A model generated the notes under the pieces. It worked only from the letters and a program-made list of their open reading frames with translations. It did no database searches and was not told the DNA's origin. Of a stretch of 34,412 nt of DNA, positions 15,896 through 23,418 are shown piece after piece. Location: assembly GCA_019359375.1 (NCBI GenBank), contig JAHHHL010000059.1, forward strand, positions 1 through 34,412, read 5' to 3'. The first letter of the stretch is position 1. Each line of letters begins with the position of its first letter. Position numbers and translations under genes: made by a program. This stretch comes from Lyngbya sp. HA4199-MV5. GTDB lineage: Bacteria > Cyanobacteriota > Cyanobacteriia > Leptolyngbyales > Leptolyngbyaceae.

Positions 15896-16237
15896 ATGCT
15901 TACCCGCTATATTGAAACTGCAATGCACAACGCCACCTATAGCATTCAAGAAGATGGCAGCTATTTGGGTGAGATTTTGCCATTGCCAGATGTCTGGTCA
16001 CACGCCGACACACTAGAAGCCTGTCGTCTTTCATTACAGGAGATTTTGGAAGAATGGATCATCCTTGCGCTCAATAGCCATCAGTCCATTCCAGACATTG
16101 ACGGCGCGAACTTAGCGATCGACTCAGATAATACACTCACCGAAGCCGATTTAGCAGACATTCGAGCTGCTCGTGAAGACATCAAACACAACGGTACGGT
16201 TTCTTGGGATGCCAAAGCTGAAATAGGCAGACGATGA
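15896..16237 (+). CDS. HicB-like antitoxin of module 2
   Basis: This 113-residue protein has an N-terminal HicB-like domain: MLTRYIETAMHNATYSIQED, then GSYLGEILPLPDVWSHADT (the usual HicB strand pattern with a GE-x-P loop), then LEACRLSLQEILEEWIILAL. Its C-terminal tail EADLADIRAAREDIKHNG is typical of antitoxins paired with RelE toxins rather than with HicA, and the next gene is indeed RelE-type. ATG 15896 is chosen over GTG 15884, four codons earlier. The stop overlaps the toxin start by 4 bp. The module appears intact, in contrast to the broken one upstream. Confidence 0.85.
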   Translation: MLTRYIETAMHNATYSIQEDGSYLGEILPLPDVWSHADTLEACRLSLQEILEEWIILALNSHQSIPDIDGANLAIDSDNTLTEADLADIRAAREDIKHNGTVSWDAKAEIGRR

Positions 16238-16494
16238 CGTATCGAGTCGAATTCACTAGAGCTGCTATCAAACAGCTAGACGCATTGCCTCAAAATGTGC
16301 AAAATCGCATTCAGGCAAAATTGGCAACATTAGCGACGAATCCTCGCCCCTCAGGTGTGGTCAAAATGCAGGGAGAAACAGACATTTATCGGATTCGCAT
16401 TGGTGACTATCGCGCGTTGTATACCGTTCAAGATGATGTGCTGATTGTGCTAGTGCTAAAAATTGGTCATCGTCGGGAAGTCTATAGAGGTTGA
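16234..16494 (+). CDS. RelE/ParE-family toxin of module 2
   Basis: This 86-residue basic protein has the RelE fold order: TYRVEFTRAAIKQLDALPQ, helix VQNRIQAKLATLATNPRPSG, then YRIRIGDYRALYTV, DDVLIVLVLKIGHR and the C-terminal HRREVYRG with the conserved basic residues and Tyr. RelE toxins cleave mRNA in the ribosomal A site; this activity is inferred from the family. The ATG overlaps the antitoxin stop (16234-16237), and the stop TGA overlaps a possible start of the LRR gene. It is a paralogue of the broken toxin at 15567, indicating module duplication followed by decay of one copy. Confidence 0.9.
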   Translation: MTYRVEFTRAAIKQLDALPQNVQNRIQAKLATLATNPRPSGVVKMQGETDIYRIRIGDYRALYTVQDDVLIVLVLKIGHRREVYRG

Positions 16495-16517
16495 TGTGCT
16501 GTAGAAGGTTAAGAGAG

Positions 16518-17411
16518 ATGGTTGTGAAATTTGGTGCAGGGATTGCTTTGAATCTAGTTTTGGTTGCTTGCACACGAACCGTTTCAGCCGCTCCGTCTAC
16601 CCCTGAGTTCAAAACATTCGCCGATTGGTGCCTCAACCGGGAAAAGCTTTCACCCGCTGCAAAACATACCGTCGAAGTTTTGCTGAAGCGAGTTCGTGAA
16701 ACGGATTGTCAGCAGGCGAGTGATCAACTTTACAAACAGGGTGGACTCAATCTCAGTGATAGAAAAATTATTGACCTCCGACCACTACGATCACTGACTA
16801 ATTTAGAGACACTTTATTTAGGTGGCAATGAAATTCATGATCTGGATCCGTTACGCTCATTAACGAAAATGATTATTCTTGATCTTGAAGATAATCGAAT
16901 TAGTGATATTAACCCCTTGAAAACGCTAACTAAATTAGATATTCTTACCCTTAGAAATAATCAGATTAGTGATATTAGTCCCTTACGACCACTCATTCAT
17001 CTACAGACTCTCGGACTTCAAAAGAATAGAGTGAGTGACATTAGCCCGCTAAAGTCTCTACTCAAATTAGTTATGCTTAATTTTAGTCAAAACCAAATTA
17101 GCGATCTTAGCCCTTTAAAACCATTGGTGAAGTTAGGAATGCTTAGCCTCCAAGAAAACAAAGTGAGCGACCTTAGCCCCCTAAAATCTTTACTTGAGTT
17201 AAGCATACTTAATCTTGGTCACAATCAAGTGAGTGACCTTAGCCCATTAAAACCACTAAAGAAATTAGGAATGCTTAATCTTGTGCAAAATCGAGTACGT
17301 GATCTTCGCCCACTACGATCGCTTCCTAACTTAGATTTTGTAGCTCTCCAAGGAAATCCGATCGCCAACAAAACCTGTCCACTGCGATCGCCCTTAGCTT
17401 GCCACTTCTAA
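16518..17411 (+). CDS. Leucine-rich-repeat lipoprotein (internalin-like)
   Basis: From ATG 16518 this is a 297-residue protein with a lipoprotein signal: VVKFGAGIALNLVLVACT, where LVAC is the lipobox and Cys the modified residue. After a spacer (KTFADWCLNREKLSPAAKHT), there are about nine leucine-rich repeats of 22 residues with the pattern ISDISPLKxLxxLxxLxLxxN (about 75-280). They form a curved, solvent-exposed surface for protein or glycan binding. A C-terminal NKTCPLRSPLACHF probably closes the fold with a disulfide. Starts at 16491 or 16494 are possible, but AAGG at 16505-16508 fits ATG 16518. The start region lies directly after the toxin gene. The repeats are AT-rich, near-identical at DNA level and unlike the neighbouring housekeeping genes. 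Confidence 0.85.
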   Translation: MVVKFGAGIALNLVLVACTRTVSAAPSTPEFKTFADWCLNREKLSPAAKHTVEVLLKRVRETDCQQASDQLYKQGGLNLSDRKIIDLRPLRSLTNLETLYLGGNEIHDLDPLRSLTKMIILDLEDNRISDINPLKTLTKLDILTLRNNQISDISPLRPLIHLQTLGLQKNRVSDISPLKSLLKLVMLNFSQNQISDLSPLKPLVKLGMLSLQENKVSDLSPLKSLLELSILNLGHNQVSDLSPLKPLKKLGMLNLVQNRVRDLRPLRSLPNLDFVALQGNPIANKTCPLRSPLACHF

Positions 17412-17416
17412 TCTTC

Positions 17417-18046
17417 TTAAAACGTGATGGTTTGACCTAAACGCTTGAGAACTTGAAACACCGATCGCAATTCACTCGGTAACGTATAAATCGAGAACGC
17501 TCGTGATAACCCATATTGAGGCGTTGGTTGAGCCACAAGTTTGATAAACAATACATCATCACCATTCGTCAGCATCCCAAAACGAGGTTTGGTCAAAGCT
17601 GAATTTGCCATCATATAAGTCAATGCTTGGGGCAACGCCGATCGCGTTGAAATTATCGTCTTTTTTGACTCTAAAATCATCACCCATAGCTGTTCTTGCA
17701 AAATCAAGACATCAATGCGTCCGCGTAGCGTTTCTTCCCCATCATCAATCACCACTTCGATCGCGGCTTCAGCCTTCACTTTAAACGGTGGATCGTAGAA
17801 TCCTGCCAGCTCCAGCAACGGTGATGCTAGCAATGTTACGGCTCCTTCTAACAGTTCTCCATCTGCTCTGTGATGCAACAAGCGGCGGCGCAATGTCTCT
17901 AAAGCAGACTGCTCAGAGCGTTCAATTAAAGGCAGTTCACCTTGCCATTCTGTAAAAAAAGTTTCGTCCTCAACGCGGCACAAATTCAGCCTTGATTCAG
18001 CTTCCGCGAGACTTTTAATCGCGTCTGTAACGGCTAGCTTTGCCAT
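17417..18046 (-). CDS. Stand-alone PD-(D/E)XK protein (type I restriction R-subunit N-terminal-like)
   Basis: This 209-residue protein begins KLAVTDAIKSLAEAESRLNL and carries a nuclease-like core: GRIDVLILQEQLWVMILESKK, with Asp and Glu-x-Lys in the spacing of PD-(D/E)XK enzymes, followed by LPQALTYMMANS and FGMLTNGDDVLFIKL. Cyanobacterial genomes contain many such single-domain proteins, often annotated as restriction subunit R, without methylase or helicase partners; none is present here. A nuclease or DNA-binding role is possible but not shown. It converges on the LRR gene with a 5-bp gap. The start ATG 18046 is the natural one. Confidence 0.85.
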   Translation of the reverse strand: MAKLAVTDAIKSLAEAESRLNLCRVEDETFFTEWQGELPLIERSEQSALETLRRRLLHHRADGELLEGAVTLLASPLLELAGFYDPPFKVKAEAAIEVVIDDGEETLRGRIDVLILQEQLWVMILESKKTIISTRSALPQALTYMMANSALTKPRFGMLTNGDDVLFIKLVAQPTPQYGLSRAFSIYTLPSELRSVFQVLKRLGQTITF

Positions 18047-18748
18047 TCGGTTACCTTTAATGCAAGCTGTTGCAGCGTTGACGAGAGATTAGCTTCATTA
18101 TAGAGAGGACGCAGAAAGCCACGATCGCGCGCAAACGGCTAGTCCTAAAGCTTCTCTTTCCGTCGTGTCTATTGATAGCGATCGCTTGACATTCGCAAAG
18201 CCTGATGGCTGCAATTCGCTTAGAAATGTGAAGTAATTGTTGCAAAATGTAACAAAGAAACGGAAGAGCTTTGTCTAAAGTTTTGCTTCTCCAACGTTGT
18301 TCTTCGGCTCCTGCCAGCGCTCGATCGTAGGCGCATAGCAGAAATGATGTCGATCGCCTGAAAAGCTTGTAGAGATGCTGCCACGCTGGTTTCGCGATCA
18401 TGCATTCAGCGAAAACTAACGCAGAAAATGTTGCGCTTGTCCATCATTCAACACAACTTTATGCGTAGACTCAATTCATAATCTATTGTTATCAAACGAT
18501 ACAGAATGTTTGAAGCTCAGCTTATTGTTGGCGCTCCAATAGCTGATACTATGAGAGCAATCTGATGGAATGGGTGAGCAACTCGTTCATTGCACCCAAT
18601 CTCCTAGATTGCAAAGATTGAGACACCGACGAATTCTTCACTGACATAAGGTGTTTGCTGGGTTTCGGATGCTCGCAGGTGAAAGCTTGGCTTGCTTCTG
18701 ACGGTTGCGATCGGGAAATTTTGTAGAGTTATACAGGAAGGGAGATTT
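18047..18748. other. Gene-free region of about 700 bp upstream of rbcL
   Basis: Open frames on the minus strand at 18057-18401 and 18220-18405 overlap each other in different frames. They show no family resemblance and no ribosome-binding site, so I do not call them. Short protein-like stretches occur in more than one minus frame (for example SIDTTEREALGLAVCARSW), so a decayed gene is possible. The right half (from about 18480) holds the likely rbc promoter and a long leader. Confidence 0.5.
18525..18552 (+). promoter_or_regulatory. Candidate rbcL promoter
   Basis: TTGTTG (18525-18530) and TACTAT (18547-18552) are separated by 16 bp, close to a sigma-70-type promoter. It would give a leader of about 190 nt before rbcL, consistent with the long leaders known for cyanobacterial rbc operons. 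The leader contains GGGTG/CACCC inverted segments at about 18573-18599. This is inferred from sequence only. Confidence 0.4.
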
Positions 18749-20179
18749 ATGTCTTACGCGCAAACAAGAACCCAGGCAAAGTCTGGGTATGAGGCTGGTG
18801 TTAAGGAGTACAAATTAACGTACTACACGCCAGATTACACCCCCAAGGATACCGACCTTTTAGCAGCATTTCGTGTGACTCCACAGCCCGGTGTGCCGTT
18901 TGAAGAAGCGGGTGCAGCGGTTGCCGCTGAATCGTCTACAGGTACCTGGACGACTGTTTGGACGGATCTTCTGACCGACCTCGATCGTTACAAAGGTCGT
19001 TGCTACGACATCGAACCCGTTCCCGGTGAAGACAACCAGTTCATCGCGTACATTGCCTATCCTCTGGACTTGTTTGAAGAAGGCTCTGTCACCAACGTCT
19101 TTACCTCGATCGTGGGTAACGTGTTTGGCTTTAAAGCGCTGAAAGCTCTGCGTTTGGAAGATTTGCGGATTCCCGTTGCCTACCTGAAAACCTTCCAGGG
19201 ACCGCCTCACGGCATCCAGGTTGAGCGCGACAAAATCAACAAGTACGGTCGTCCATTGCTGGGTTGCACCATCAAACCCAAGCTCGGTCTGTCTGCGAAG
19301 AACTACGGACGCGCCGTGTACGAATGTCTGCGCGGTGGGTTGGACTTCACCAAAGATGATGAAAACATCAACTCGGCACCCTTCCAACGCTGGCGCGATC
19401 GCTTCTCCTTCGTGGCTGAAGCCATCTACAAAGCACAGGCAGAAACGGGCGAAATCAAGGGTCACTACCTGAACGTTACCGCTCCGACTTGCGAAGAAAT
19501 GCTGAAGCGGGCTGAGTATGCCAAAGAGCTGCAAATGCCCATCATCATGCATGACTACCTGACCGCAGGGTTTACCGCCAACACCACACTGGCTCACTGG
19601 TGCCGCGACAACGGGATCTTGCTCCACATTCACCGCGCCATGCACGCTGTGATCGATCGTCAAAAGAACCACGGCATCCACTTCCGCGTGTTGGCAAAAG
19701 CACTCCGCATGTCCGGTGGTGACCACATCCACACCGGCACGGTTGTGGGTAAATTGGAAGGCGACAAAGCCATCACCCTTGGTTTCATCGATCTGCTGCG
19801 TGAAAACTACATCGAGAAAGATCGCTCTCGTGGTATCTACTTTACTCAAGACTGGGCTTCCATGCCTGGTGTAATGGCAGTCGCATCCGGTGGTATCCAC
19901 GTTTGGCACATGCCTGCCCTGGTAGAGATCTTTGGTGATGACTCCGTGCTGCAGTTTGGTGGTGGTACGCTGGGTCACCCCTGGGGTAACGCACCCGGTG
20001 CAACCGCAAACCGCGTTGCGCTAGAAGCCTGCGTTCAAGCTCGGAACGAAGGTCGCGACTTGATGCGTGAAGGTGGCGATATCATTCGTGCCGCAGCCAA
20101 ATGGTCGCCTGAACTGGCAGTCGCTTGCGAACTGTGGAAAGAGATCAAGTTTGAGTTTGACGCAATGGATACCATTTAA
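18749..20179 (+). CDS. rbcL: Ribulose-1,5-bisphosphate carboxylase/oxygenase large subunit (form IB)
   Basis: RbcL fixes CO2 onto ribulose bisphosphate in the Calvin cycle; eight large and eight small subunits form the holoenzyme in carboxysomes. The 476-residue length and N-terminus ([20 protein letters not shown]) are typical of cyanobacterial form IB. All active-site blocks are intact: [23 protein letters not shown] (carbamylated Lys and metal-binding Asp/Glu), [28 protein letters not shown] (flexible loop 6), and [14 protein letters not shown] 18749 has a strong AGGAAGGGAG ribosome-binding site; the frame is open for 19 more codons upstream without coding character. It is the first gene of rbcL-rbcX-rbcS. 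Confidence 0.99.
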   Translation: MSYAQTRTQAKSGYEAGVKEYKLTYYTPDYTPKDTDLLAAFRVTPQPGVPFEEAGAAVAAESSTGTWTTVWTDLLTDLDRYKGRCYDIEPVPGEDNQFIAYIAYPLDLFEEGSVTNVFTSIVGNVFGFKALKALRLEDLRIPVAYLKTFQGPPHGIQVERDKINKYGRPLLGCTIKPKLGLSAKNYGRAVYECLRGGLDFTKDDENINSAPFQRWRDRFSFVAEAIYKAQAETGEIKGHYLNVTAPTCEEMLKRAEYAKELQMPIIMHDYLTAGFTANTTLAHWCRDNGILLHIHRAMHAVIDRQKNHGIHFRVLAKALRMSGGDHIHTGTVVGKLEGDKAITLGFIDLLRENYIEKDRSRGIYFTQDWASMPGVMAVASGGIHVWHMPALVEIFGDDSVLQFGGGTLGHPWGNAPGATANRVALEACVQARNEGRDLMREGGDIIRAAAKWSPELAVACELWKEIKFEFDAMDTI

Positions 20180-20190
20180 TCGTCATGGAT

Positions 20191-20245
20191 GGAGGATGAA
20201 GGATCAACGGGCGCATACTCGTCTGACTCCATCCTTCATCCTTCC
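20191..20245 (+). other. Long hairpin between rbcL and rbcX
   Basis: GGAGGATGAAGGAT (20191-20204) pairs with ATCCTTCATCCTTCC (20231-20245): 11 perfect pairs, a one-base bulge, then more G-C pairs. There is no T-run, so it is not a standard terminator. It could protect the rbcL mRNA 3' end or lower expression of rbcX and rbcS relative to rbcL. The 5' arm is purine-rich and the 3' arm pyrimidine-rich, as in other spacers of the window. Confidence 0.75.
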
Positions 20246-20263
20246 CAACTCATCTTGTTCGCT

Positions 20264-20659
20264 ATGGATCTCAAGCAAATTGCCAAAGATACCGCCAAGA
20301 CGCTTGTGAGCTACTTGACGTATCAGTCTGTGCGAACGGTGATTGCTCAACTCAGTGAAACAGATCCGCCCCAAGCTTTCTGGCTACAAAACTTTTCCTC
20401 ACGAGAAAAGATTCAGGATGGTGAAGCCTATCTAAAGGCTCTCTTTCAAGAGCGTCAAGATCTGGCATTTCGCATTCTGACGGTGAGAGAGCATCTAGCA
20501 GAAGAAATTGCTGATGTCTTGCCTGAACTGCTTCGCACAAGCATCCAGCAGGCAAATATGGATCAGCGTCGGCAGCAGTTGGAGCGGATGACGCAGATGG
20601 ATCTGTCTGTTCCAAGCGTCAACCCAGAGCAAGAGCCAAATTCTGAAGAAGCCGGATGA
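20264..20659 (+). CDS. rbcX: RuBisCO assembly chaperone RbcX
   Basis: RbcX dimers bind the C-terminal tail of RbcL (EIKFEFD motif, present in the RbcL here) and help assemble the L8 core. The 131-residue protein shows the family sequence: MDLKQIAKDTAKTLVSYLTY, QSVRTVIAQLSETDPPQAFW, ASRExxQDGEAYLKALF-type helix (here SREKIQDGEAYLKALFQER), RILTVREHLAEEIADVLPEL and the RRQQLERMTQ end. ATG 20264 starts the family-like sequence; the 25 codons before it are derived from the hairpin spacer. The position between rbcL and rbcS is standard for form IB cyanobacteria. Confidence 0.97.
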   Translation: MDLKQIAKDTAKTLVSYLTYQSVRTVIAQLSETDPPQAFWLQNFSSREKIQDGEAYLKALFQERQDLAFRILTVREHLAEEIADVLPELLRTSIQQANMDQRRQQLERMTQMDLSVPSVNPEQEPNSEEAG

Positions 20660-20742
20660 ATTGAGTGAGCCGTCAGGTGTGATTGCCACATGCTGACGGT
20701 TAACGCCCGAACAAATTGCTACTATTACCCAATCGAGAAACT

Positions 20743-21069
20743 ATGAGAACCTTACCGTTTGAGCGTCGCTACGAGACGTTTTCTTATCTGCCCTTGATGG
20801 ACAACAACCAGATCTCTCGTCAGATTCAGTACACGCTGGATCAGGGCTTTTTCCCTGGCGTTGAGTTTACGAATGACCCCAGTGCTGAAGCGCATTACTG
20901 GACGCTGTGGAAACTGCCTATGTTTGGCGCACGTTCTCCCCAGGAAGTGCTGAACGAAGTGCAGCAGTGCAAATCTGAGTATCCCAACAGCTACATTCGC
21001 GTAGTGGCATTTGACAACATCAAGCAATGCCAGGTCATGAGCTTTATCGTGCAGAAGCCACGTCATTAA
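20743..21069 (+). CDS. rbcS: Ribulose-1,5-bisphosphate carboxylase/oxygenase small subunit
   Basis: This 108-residue RbcS caps the RbcL octamer and raises catalytic efficiency. Conserved blocks: [59 protein letters not shown], and [20 protein letters not shown]. The short cyanobacterial length (no plant-type extra loop) agrees with form IB. ATG 20743 is chosen; the 9-codon upstream extension has no family support. The gene is 83 bp after rbcX and is followed by an intrinsic terminator at 21100, marking the end of the operon. Confidence 0.98.
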   Translation: MRTLPFERRYETFSYLPLMDNNQISRQIQYTLDQGFFPGVEFTNDPSAEAHYWTLWKLPMFGARSPQEVLNEVQQCKSEYPNSYIRVVAFDNIKQCQVMSFIVQKPRH

Positions 21070-21099
21070 GGGCTGATGAGTTACTGATGTCATGAAAAG

Positions 21100-21138
21100 C
21101 GGGGTAGGGTGGGCAATGCCTGCTTTATCCCGTTTTTT
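21100..21138 (+). terminator. Intrinsic terminator of the rbcLXS operon
   Basis: CGGGGTA (21100-21106) pairs with TATCCCG (21126-21132), with one G-T pair, and is followed by six T residues at 21133-21138. The loop contains GTGGGCAATGCCTGC, which can add pairs. It lies 31 bp after the rbcS stop. Confidence 0.8.
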
Positions 21139-21145
21139 AATCGAC

Positions 21146-21201
21146 AAAGGCAGGAGGCAGAAGCCAAAGGCAGGAGGCAGGAGGCAGCGGGCAGAAGGCA
21201 A
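21146..21201 (+). repeat. GGCAGGAGGCAG-type purine-rich repeat after rbcS
   Basis: Tandem imperfect units GGCAGGAGGCAGAAGC and GGCAGGAGGCAGGAGGCAGC lie just beyond the rbc terminator. They belong to the family also seen near 10500, 23390, 28020, 29770 and 34160. Confidence 0.75.
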
Positions 21202-21260
21202 GCCCCACATAGAGCTTTGATCATAACGGTATGTTCTGACTAACCTGCGTGCTGCTATGT

Positions 21261-21872
21261 ATGATGACCGATCGCGATCTTCGCTTTTGCTTCCTGGGTG
21301 AATCGTTTGTGAATGGTACGGGCGATCGCACCCATCTTGGTTGGACGGGTAGACTTTGCCAAACTCTCTCTCAACGGGGCGATCGCGTGACCTACTACAA
21401 TCTGGGCATTCGGCGCGAAACCAGCACTGAACTGTTGGAACGCTGGCAGCAAGAGTGCGATCGTCGCCTACCGCCAGGTTGTCATCACCGCGTCGTCTTC
21501 TGCTTTGGCGCAAACGACACCACGTTGGAAAATGGCACTACGCGGGTGGAATTGGCGCAGTCACTGGCAAATGCCCGACAAATTTTGAATGTGGCTCAAC
21601 AAACCTATCCCGTTTTAATGCTGAGTCCAGGACCGATCGCGGACGATGACGCACAAAACGCCAGAATCCACGAGTTGTCAGGTCACTTTGCTCATCTATG
21701 TGAAACGCTTAAAATTCCGTACTTAGATATCTTTACGCCTCTGAGCCGATCGACCATCTGGATGCAAGAAGCAATGGCAGGTGATGGCGCTCATCCTGAT
21801 GCGGGAGGCTACACCGAACTCGCTCGTATTATTCAAGCATGGTCTGCCTGGAACGCTTTCACCTCTTTCTAA
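21261..21872 (+). CDS. SGNH/GDSL-type hydrolase
   Basis: This 203-residue protein has the SGNH blocks: RFCFLGESFVNGTG (block I with catalytic Ser), LGIRRETSTELLERW (block II Gly), VVFCFGANDTT (block III, GxND), and GDGAHPDAGGYTELA (block V with Asp and His). These enzymes hydrolyse esters or thioesters, such as lysophospholipids, acetylated glycans or acyl-CoA; the substrate here is unknown. There is no signal peptide, so it is likely cytoplasmic. Tandem ATGs at 21261 and 21264 are both possible. It lies between rbcS and rca on the same strand but behind a terminator, so it probably has its own promoter; a link with carbon fixation is not implied by the sequence. Confidence 0.9.
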   Translation: MMTDRDLRFCFLGESFVNGTGDRTHLGWTGRLCQTLSQRGDRVTYYNLGIRRETSTELLERWQQECDRRLPPGCHHRVVFCFGANDTTLENGTTRVELAQSLANARQILNVAQQTYPVLMLSPGPIADDDAQNARIHELSGHFAHLCETLKIPYLDIFTPLSRSTIWMQEAMAGDGAHPDAGGYTELARIIQAWSAWNAFTSF

Positions 21873-21891
21873 CGCCTGCCTCCGCCTTTTT

Positions 21892-21963
21892 GAGTTGTTA
21901 GTTGTTGATTGTTAGTGCATGAGCCGTTCCTGACTCCTTCTAAAAACTAAAAACCAACAACTC
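21892..21963. repeat. Dispersed GTTGTTAG/CTAAAAAC repeat (copy 1)
   Basis: GAGTTGTTAGTTGTTG at the left pairs with CCAACAACTC at the right; the centre has GTTAGTGCATGAGC and CTAAAAACTAAAAACC. A longer copy in opposite orientation lies at 34191-34282, sharing GTGCATGAGC and the CTAAAAACTAAAAAC units. A C-rich pyrimidine tract (21964-22003) then runs to the rca start. Confidence 0.7.
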
Positions 21964-22005
21964 TCCTGCCTCTCCCCTCCCCCCTCCCTCCTCTCTACCA
22001 CACCT

Positions 22006-23334
22006 ATGAGCTACTACATTTCGCCTCGCTTTCTCGACAAACTTGCGATTCACATTACCAAAAATTATCTCGACATTCCTAGCGTTAAAGTGCCGCTGAT
22101 TTTGGGCATCCACGGGCGCAAGGGCGAAGGCAAATCGTTTCAGTGTGAACTCGCGTTTGAGCGTATGGGGATCAACGTGGTATATATGTCTGCTGGGGAG
22201 CTAGAAAGCCCAGATGCAGGCGATCCTGGACGGTTGGTGCGCTTACGCTACCGCGAGGCGGCTGAGCTGGTCAAGGTGCGCGGCAAAATGGCGGTGCTGC
22301 TCATTAATGACATTGATGCGGGTGCCGGACGAGTCGATCAATACACGCAATACACCGTCAACACGCAGAACGTGAACGGCACGTTGATGAATATTGCCGA
22401 TAATCCTACCAACGTGCAGCTTCCGGGTAGCTACGAACTGGAACCCAACTGCCGTGTACCGATCATTGTGACGGGGAATGATTTCTCTACCCTATACGCC
22501 CCCTTGATCCGTGATGGGCGGATGGACAAGTTTTTCTGGGAACCCGATCGCGCCGATCGCATTGGCATTGTCAGCGGCATTTTTGAGGCAGATGGCGTGC
22601 AGCGTAGTGCGGTTGAAACCCTGGTAGACACCTTTCCTGAGCAATCGATCGACTTTTATGGAGCGATCCGATCGCGCCTCTACGATGAACAGGTCAAGGC
22701 ATTGATTCAAGAGGTTGGACTCGATCGCATCTCGCAGCGAGTCGTCAACAGCGACCAGTCCGCACCGATCTTCCGCAAGCCAAACTTCAACCTGCCCCAT
22801 TTGCTAGAGGTTGGACAACAACTCGTTGCCGAACAGCGACGGATTCAAGAAATGGGTCTCGCAGAGCAATACAACAAAGCGCTGTACTTTAACCGGAAAC
22901 TGGGCGATGTCGATCGGGAAACGCCGAAGCAACCAGCGCCCGCCAGTAATTCCCAGTATTACCACAAGTATGAACCAAGTAATCCTACAAACAGCGGGAA
23001 TGGACACGAGTATCCGTCCTCACCCGTGAGCTATGCCGGACAACCCTCCAGCACTAAACTCACTCCCGATGTGGTGACTCAGGTAAATCAAATCCTGAAG
23101 CAAGGGCTGCGTCTGGGCATTGAAACAGTAGACGAGCGCCGTTTCCGCGCCAACTCCTGGAATTCCTATGGCTCATTTCAGGGGCAAGCATCGGAGGCGA
23201 TCGCAGCGCTAGAAGCCTGCCTCGCTGAAAACACCAAAAGCTACGTACGACTCGTCGGTATCGATCCAGAGAATCGACGCAGAGTGACGGAAACTATCAT
23301 TCAACGACCGAATGGGAAAGTTGCTACAGCATAG
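22006..23334 (+). CDS. rca: RuBisCO activase with SSU-like C-terminal domain
   Basis: Rca is an AAA+ ATPase that removes inhibitory sugar phosphates from RuBisCO. The 442-residue protein has Walker A in GIHGRKGEGKSFQ (near residue 35), Walker B in KMAVLLINDIDAG, the sensor/arginine-finger region around IIVTGNDFSTLYAPLIRDGR, and a helical part ending near 300. After a Ser/Pro-rich linker (QPAPASNSQYY to SSTKL), residues about 350-440 form an RbcS-like domain (QILKQGLRLGIETVDERRFR, NSWNSYGSFQGQASEAIAAL, YVRLVGIDPENRRRV) as in CcmM; it probably docks the activase to RuBisCO in carboxysomes. ATG 22006 follows a pyrimidine tract without a ribosome-binding site. It is encoded 0.9 kb after rbcS. Confidence 0.96.
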   Translation: MSYYISPRFLDKLAIHITKNYLDIPSVKVPLILGIHGRKGEGKSFQCELAFERMGINVVYMSAGELESPDAGDPGRLVRLRYREAAELVKVRGKMAVLLINDIDAGAGRVDQYTQYTVNTQNVNGTLMNIADNPTNVQLPGSYELEPNCRVPIIVTGNDFSTLYAPLIRDGRMDKFFWEPDRADRIGIVSGIFEADGVQRSAVETLVDTFPEQSIDFYGAIRSRLYDEQVKALIQEVGLDRISQRVVNSDQSAPIFRKPNFNLPHLLEVGQQLVAEQRRIQEMGLAEQYNKALYFNRKLGDVDRETPKQPAPASNSQYYHKYEPSNPTNSGNGHEYPSSPVSYAGQPSSTKLTPDVVTQVNQILKQGLRLGIETVDERRFRANSWNSYGSFQGQASEAIAALEACLAENTKSYVRLVGIDPENRRRVTETIIQRPNGKVATA

Positions 23335-23380
23335 GCGATCAATGGGAGAAGAATCCAGGAGTCAGGAGCCAGAATGAAAA

Positions 23381-23415
23381 TCTTCTTCTGCCCTCTGCCT
23401 CCTGCCTTCTGCCTT
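23381..23415 (-). repeat. GGCAGAAGGCAGG-type repeat after the PEP-CTERM gene
   Basis: The + strand reads CTTCTGCCCTCTGCCTCCTG followed by CCTTCTGCC. On the minus strand, which encodes the upstream PEP-CTERM gene, it is purine-rich and lies just after that gene's stop at 23419, the same relation as after rbcS, the CCB gene and the MerR gene. Confidence 0.7.
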
Positions 23416-23418
23416 TCG

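Noticed and set aside
18057-18405. Overlapping minus-strand open frames upstream of rbcL
   Set aside because: Two frames overlap, neither resembles a family, and no ribosome-binding site is present; treated as spacer, with a decayed gene possible.
18860-19978. 372-codon open frame antisense to rbcL
   Set aside because: It is a shadow of the highly biased rbcL codons; no family resemblance and no ribosome-binding site.
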